A stretch of DNA of 64,000 nt from Alloalcanivorax xiamenensis (GTDB taxonomy: Bacteria; Pseudomonadota; Gammaproteobacteria; Pseudomonadales; Alcanivoracaceae). The stretch covers positions 272,834 through 336,833 of the forward strand of contig NZ_AQPF01000001.1 of NCBI RefSeq assembly GCF_009846745.1, given 5' to 3'. The notes under the pieces are model-generated. The model had not been told where the DNA came from. It saw only the letters and a program-made list of their open reading frames with translations, and made no database searches. Positions 61,332 to 64,000 of the stretch are shown piece by piece (the first letter of the stretch is position 1; each line of letters opens with the position of its first letter). The position numbers and the translations under genes are program-made.

Positions 61332-61440
61332 CTACGGAGCCGCTGTGGGAAGCTTGCTTGCAAGCGAATGGGCAACGGCTCAGAGACATTCGCGGCCAAG
61401 CGGAGCGCCGCCCGGGGCGCTTCCCACAGCGGCTCCGTAG
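61332..61440. repeat. REP-like inverted pair with perfect 22-bp arms (copy 8)
   Basis: The arm 61332-61353 (CTACGGAGCCGCTGTGGG, then AAGC) is repeated in inverted orientation at 61419-61440, with a GCTTGC/GCAAGC REP stem just inside on the left. It lies directly after the mrp operon and may serve in mRNA stabilisation or termination. Confidence 0.9.
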
Positions 61441-61548
61441 TGGCCTCGGAATTTATGCAAAAAAAGGGGACACAGCGGCCTTCGTGCGGGAGCCCTCGGG
61501 CCAGCCTGTGATCCCCATCATGAAATTTGTAAAAGATGGAACCGGCAG

Positions 61549-61576
61549 GAACTTTCGTTGAGATGGAACCGTCTTA
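61549..61576 (+). promoter_or_regulatory. Candidate sigma-E/AlgU-type promoter of the sRNA
   Basis: GAACTT (61549-61554), 17 bp, TCTTA (61572-61576). The consensus of AlgU (sigma-22) and RpoE promoters is GAACTT-N16/17-TCTGA, so the -35 is perfect and the -10 has four of five bases. No sigma-70 promoter of comparable quality is seen. A start near 61583 is predicted. Confidence 0.6.
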
Positions 61577-61582
61577 ATTTAC

Positions 61583-61735
61583 AGCTACGGACTGGTAACC
61601 CCCGATCCCCCAGTACCCTCGCCGGTTCGTAGCTTCTGGACACCCCAGCCTCTTCCCCAGGAGGCTGGGGCGGCAAGCCTCCCTGGCAGCGAAGTCGTTC
61701 CCTTCCCCCCCAATTGCTGCCAGGGATTTTTTTTT
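61583..61735 (+). ncRNA. Candidate small RNA at the Spot 42/ErsA position
   Basis: Predicted transcript of about 150 nt. C-rich unpaired stretches follow the start (GGTAACCCCCGATCCCCCAG). A hairpin CCCCAGCCTC/GAGGCTGGGG spans 61643-61670. The terminal hairpin CCCTGGCAGC (61681-61690)/GCTGCCAGGG (61716-61725) is followed by A and nine T, an intrinsic terminator. No ORF of note is present. The RNA is convergent with engB, as is Spot 42 in enterics (polA-spf-engB) and ErsA in Pseudomonas. Its promoter matches the sigma-22 type reported for ErsA. C-rich loops could pair with G-rich ribosome binding sites. Homology to ErsA itself is not shown. Confidence 0.6.
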
Positions 61736-61762
61736 GTAACCCGCCTTCCATGGCGGTCACCC

Positions 61763-61812
61763 TGCCGGGCCGTTGCTGACGCAACGTCAAAAATTGCTCC
61801 CGGCGATTTTTT
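61763..61812 (+). terminator. Second hairpin-terminator in the sRNA region
   Basis: GCCGGG/CCCGGC stem (about 61764-61804) enclosing an inner GTTGC-TGAC-GCAAC hairpin is followed by GATTTTTT. The 3' flank AATTGCTCCCGGCGATTTTTT-like segment (61792-61812) repeats the end of the first terminator (61712-61732) at 17 of 21 bases, so the two are probably a duplication. Confidence 0.5.
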
Positions 61813-62129
61813 GCCCGAAATCCAGGTTCCGGACTTCCCCCCTTCTTTTATGACCCCCGTCTCCGGCGGTCACACCCTTCCCTGGACCTTGGCGGGGGCA
61901 CCGCCCTGAATCGCCCCCCAGCGATGTGTTGGCGGTACCCGTTTCGATGCCCCGGTCCGGGCCGGTATTGCACCCAGATAAGGAGCAAGGGCTGTGCCAG
62001 TTTCGTGGGGCCGAGAAAAATGCCTTTAAATCAAAGAGTTGGTGCTCACTGCCGGGGCGTGACCGGAAATGCTCTGGGTCGGGAGGCCGACAAAATTGGG
62101 CACCGGGTGACACAAATGGGCAGTTTCGG
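61813..62129. other. Structured GC-rich gap downstream of engB
   Basis: No gene is supported. It holds a third copy-like block (CTTTTATGACCCCCG, then CGGCGGTCACACCC) that resembles 61731-61765, and C-runs such as GCCCCCCAGCG. Short ORFs exist on both strands, but none has a ribosome site or family features. Confidence 0.4.
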
Positions 62130-62798
62130 TCAGATTCCGGAAGAGGCGTCGTCCTCGATTCGCAGCCACTCGGCCAGTTGGTCCCAGGCCTGCTCGCAAC
62201 CCTGCCCGGAGGTAGCGGAAAACAACTGCACCCGCAGGGGCGCGCGATGGTCCTTGAGGGTCTTGGTGACCTGCATCAAGGCGCTTTTGGCGGCGCCGAA
62301 CTTTAATTTGTCCGCTTTGGTCAGCAGGATCAGCAGGGGCATTCCGGAGCGGGCGGACCATTCCAGCATCAACTGGTCGAATTCCCGGAGCGGATGGCGG
62401 ATGTCCATCAGCAGCACCAGGCCGGCGAGGCATTCACGGCGCGCCAGGTAGTCGTCCAGATGCTCCTGCCATTGCATGCGCACGGCTTTGTCCACCTTGG
62501 CGTAGCCATAGCCGGGGAGATCCACCAGCCGGCGTTGCTCGTCCAGGGTGAAAAAGTTCAGCAACTGGGTCCGGCCCGGTGTTTTGGAGGTGCGAGCGAG
62601 ACTGCGTTGGCCGGTAAGGCGGTTGATGGCACTGGACTTGCCGGCGTTGGAACGCCCGGCGAACGCCACCTCCAGGCCCTCGTCGGGGGGGCACTGGTCG
62701 ACGATTTGCGCGCTTTTCAGGAAAGCGGCCTGGTGCAAAAGACGTTGAGCGGGATGCAATGGCATGGCGGTCCGGTCACGAGCATCAATGAAGGGCAT
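62130..62798 (-). CDS. engB: Ribosome biogenesis GTPase EngB (YihA/YsxC)
   Basis: 222-aa essential GTPase involved in 50S assembly. G1 is FAGRSNAGKSSAINRLTG, G3 is LVDLPGYGYAK, G4 is LTKADKLK and G5 is FSATSGQG. ATG at 62798 has GGAG about eight bases upstream; 62768 is a possible shorter start and the longer frame to 62954 is rejected. In other Gammaproteobacteria it converges with polA/Spot 42; here it converges with an sRNA candidate while polA is about 39 kb away. It is divergent from the cytochrome genes. Confidence 0.94.
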   Translation of the reverse strand: MPFIDARDRTAMPLHPAQRLLHQAAFLKSAQIVDQCPPDEGLEVAFAGRSNAGKSSAINRLTGQRSLARTSKTPGRTQLLNFFTLDEQRRLVDLPGYGYAKVDKAVRMQWQEHLDDYLARRECLAGLVLLMDIRHPLREFDQLMLEWSARSGMPLLILLTKADKLKFGAAKSALMQVTKTLKDHRAPLRVQLFSATSGQGCEQAWDQLAEWLRIEDDASSGI

Positions 62799-62837
62799 CG
62801 CCCTGTCTCCGCGAATACCCATGCATAAACGAGGGAT

Positions 62838-62866
62838 ATGACGGAGGCGAGCCCGTAGTATATAAT
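62838..62866 (+). promoter_or_regulatory. Promoter of the cytochrome c genes
   Basis: ATGACG (-35, 4/6), 17 bp, consensus TATAAT (62861-62866), about 115 bp upstream of the c5-like gene in the engB/cytochrome divergent gap. Confidence 0.55.
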
Positions 62867-62980
62867 GCGCGCCGTCACGCGTGTGGCGCGTGGCGGGATT
62901 TCTACAGGTGTTTGTCTTTAAAGGCAAATTTAGAGACGCGCCTGTCGCCAGCATGACGCCAGCCCATTGGGAGGTATTGC

Positions 62981-63268
62981 ATGAAGGGTTTGCTCGCGGG
63001 GTTCGCCCTGATGTTCATGGCCGTGGGCGCCAGCGCCGCCACGGTGCAGGAGCGTTACGATCAGAGCTGCACTTACTGCCATAGCACCGGGGCCGCCGGC
63101 GCGCCCAAGACCGGGGATCAGGCCGCCTGGGAATCGCGTATGGAGAAGGGCATGGATACGCTGGTGAAGCACGTCAAAGAGGGGTTCAAGGCGATGCCGC
63201 CGGGCGGCATGTGCAGTGACTGCTCCGACGAAGAATACCGCGCTCTGATCGAGCATATGACAAAATAA
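62981..63268 (+). CDS. Cytochrome c5-like monohaem protein
   Basis: 95-aa periplasmic cytochrome c. The signal peptide is MKGLLAGFALMFMAVGASAA. A single haem site is C30-T-Y-C33-H34 and the axial Met is in AMPPGGMC. A second Cys pair (CSDCSDEEY) near the C-terminus is typical of c5-type cytochromes. It lies 23 bp before the cytochrome c4 gene, with GGGAGGT-like bases before the ATG. It probably carries electrons to a terminal oxidase. Confidence 0.92.
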   Translation: MKGLLAGFALMFMAVGASAATVQERYDQSCTYCHSTGAAGAPKTGDQAAWESRMEKGMDTLVKHVKEGFKAMPPGGMCSDCSDEEYRALIEHMTK

Positions 63269-63291
63269 CACGCTGCTTTAAAGGAAGGGCC

Positions 63292-63933
63292 ATGAAGTGT
63301 CTTAAGCTGTTCGTGCTGCTAGCCGCTACGGCGGTTTCCCATGCCATGGCAGCCGGTGATGTTGATGCCGGCAAGGAAAAATCCCAGCCCTGCGCGGCCT
63401 GTCATGGCCCTGACGGCAACTCCCCTTCCGGTGAATGGCCCAGCCTCGCCGGACAGGGCGAAAAATACCTTGTCGAGCAGATTCAGGCGTTCAAGGCCGG
63501 CGACCGGCAGAACGCGCTGATGGCGCCGATGGTGGCCAACCTCAGCGAACAGGACATGGCCGACCTGGCGGCGTACTTCTCCGCCCAGACCATCAAGGTG
63601 GGGCAGGCCGATCCGGAGTTGGTGGAAGAAGGCGAGCGGATCTATCGTGGTGGCGTGATCGCTGATGGCATCCCGGCTTGTTCCGGCTGTCACGGCCCCG
63701 CCGGTGAAGGTGTCGACGCCGCCGGCTTCCCGTCCCTGGCCGGTCAGCACGCCCAGTATCTGGAAATCCAGCTGAAGGCGTTCCGTGCCGCCGGCCGGGG
63801 TGATCTGGGGGACAATGTGGTCAAGCGCACCAATGACCCGCAGGAAATGATGCGTACCGTGGCCGCCAAGATGAGCGACGCGGAAATCAAAGCGGTAGCC
63901 AGCTTCCTCAATGGGTTGTCCACCGGAGAGTGA
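63292..63933 (+). CDS. Cytochrome c4 (dihaem)
   Basis: 213-aa dihaem cytochrome. The signal peptide is MKCLKLFVLLAATAVSHAMA. Haem 1 is C34-A-A-C37-H38 and haem 2 is C131-S-G-C134-H135, each followed by PSLAGQ repeats (WPSLAGQGEKYLVEQ, FPSLAGQHAQYLEIQ), the internal duplication of c4. It is tethered to the inner membrane or free in the periplasm and feeds cbb3-type oxidases. Pseudomonas has the same order of c4, a small cytochrome and engB. Confidence 0.95.
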   Translation: MKCLKLFVLLAATAVSHAMAAGDVDAGKEKSQPCAACHGPDGNSPSGEWPSLAGQGEKYLVEQIQAFKAGDRQNALMAPMVANLSEQDMADLAAYFSAQTIKVGQADPELVEEGERIYRGGVIADGIPACSGCHGPAGEGVDAAGFPSLAGQHAQYLEIQLKAFRAAGRGDLGDNVVKRTNDPQEMMRTVAAKMSDAEIKAVASFLNGLSTGE

Positions 63934-63953
63934 TCCCGCTCCCGCGTGAGAAG

Positions 63954-63979
63954 AAAGGCAGCTTCGGCTGCCTTTTTTA
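63954..63979 (+). terminator. Intrinsic terminator after cytochrome c4
   Basis: AAAGGCAGC-TTCG-GCTGCCTTT followed by TTT: a 9-bp perfect stem with a UUCG tetraloop and a T-run, 20 bp after the stop codon. Confidence 0.92.
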
Positions 63980-64000
63980 TGGTTCATCGCGGTTTAGCGG

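Noticed and set aside
61583..62129. Protein-coding genes in the sRNA region (frames of 90-175 codons)
   Set aside because: No family features, no ribosome sites, and the frames cross strong hairpins and T-runs.

Overview
The window comes from a high-GC gammaproteobacterium that looks like a marine hydrocarbon degrader of the Alcanivorax/Alloalcanivorax type (inference). Supporting signs are the rubredoxin/rubredoxin-reductase pair next to ubiCA and phoBR, an Mrp Na+/H+ antiporter, an ectoine hydroxylase, a TRAP importer, and Pseudomonas-like gene order around znu, thrB, polA, engB and cytochrome c4. I saw no rRNA, tRNA, CRISPR array, transposase or prophage.

Layout. 1-3.6 kb: phoR (cut by the window edge), phoB behind a Pho box, ubiA and ubiC on the minus strand. 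3.7-6.8 kb: rubA-rubB and three small genes on the plus strand. 6.8-8.4 kb: a LysR regulator divergent from an isochorismatase-like hydrolase. 8.4-12.7 kb: a decay zone, AT-richer at 11.1-12.7 kb, with orphan small genes, a truncated DUF6624 gene, a MOSC gene with an amber codon and an apparent internal deletion, and a headless 3' gene fragment. 12.7-16.6 kb: znuA divergent from znuC-znuB-MATE, with a Zur-like site between them. 16.6-24.2 kb: a cellulase-like protein, thrB, an esterase with a palindromic operator, polA, tpm and a bacterial TrmY homologue. 24.3-30.7 kb: higBA with its own operator, yajQ, a VIT/VWA protein with a GlyGly-CTERM-like tail and repeated operator-like sites, a peroxiredoxin, MscS and a GST. 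31-33 kb: a large lipoprotein built from degenerate repeats. 33.3-38.6 kb: an ABC-2 exporter divergent from soxR, and an uncharacterised membrane pair. 38.8-42.9 kb: a HAD hydrolase and a DctPQM TRAP transporter. 43-45.8 kb: SDR-LysR divergent from ectD. 46-52 kb: the distal valine pathway (mmsB, HIBYL-CoA hydrolase, acyl-CoA dehydrogenase, mmsA) with divergent mmsR. 52.1-54.9 kb: a DUF2868/DUF3482 membrane-protein and GTPase pair. 55.5-61.3 kb: a complete mrp operon with fused A and B. 61.3-62.1 kb: a gene-free structured stretch with a strong sRNA candidate. 62.1-64 kb: engB divergent from two c-type cytochromes.

The best candidate for something new is the sRNA locus at about 61.55-61.82 kb. 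It lies convergent to engB, the position held by Spot 42 in enterics and ErsA in Pseudomonas. It is preceded by a sigma-E/AlgU-type promoter, has C-rich loops and ends in a hairpin plus T-run; a second, partly duplicated terminator follows. Its usual neighbour polA is about 39 kb away, so the ancestral polA-sRNA-engB block appears to have been split.

Intergenic REP-like palindromes of one family recur at eight or more places, mostly at operon ends, and suggest a RAYT elsewhere in the genome. Many large ORFs opposite real genes are high-GC shadows and were left out.
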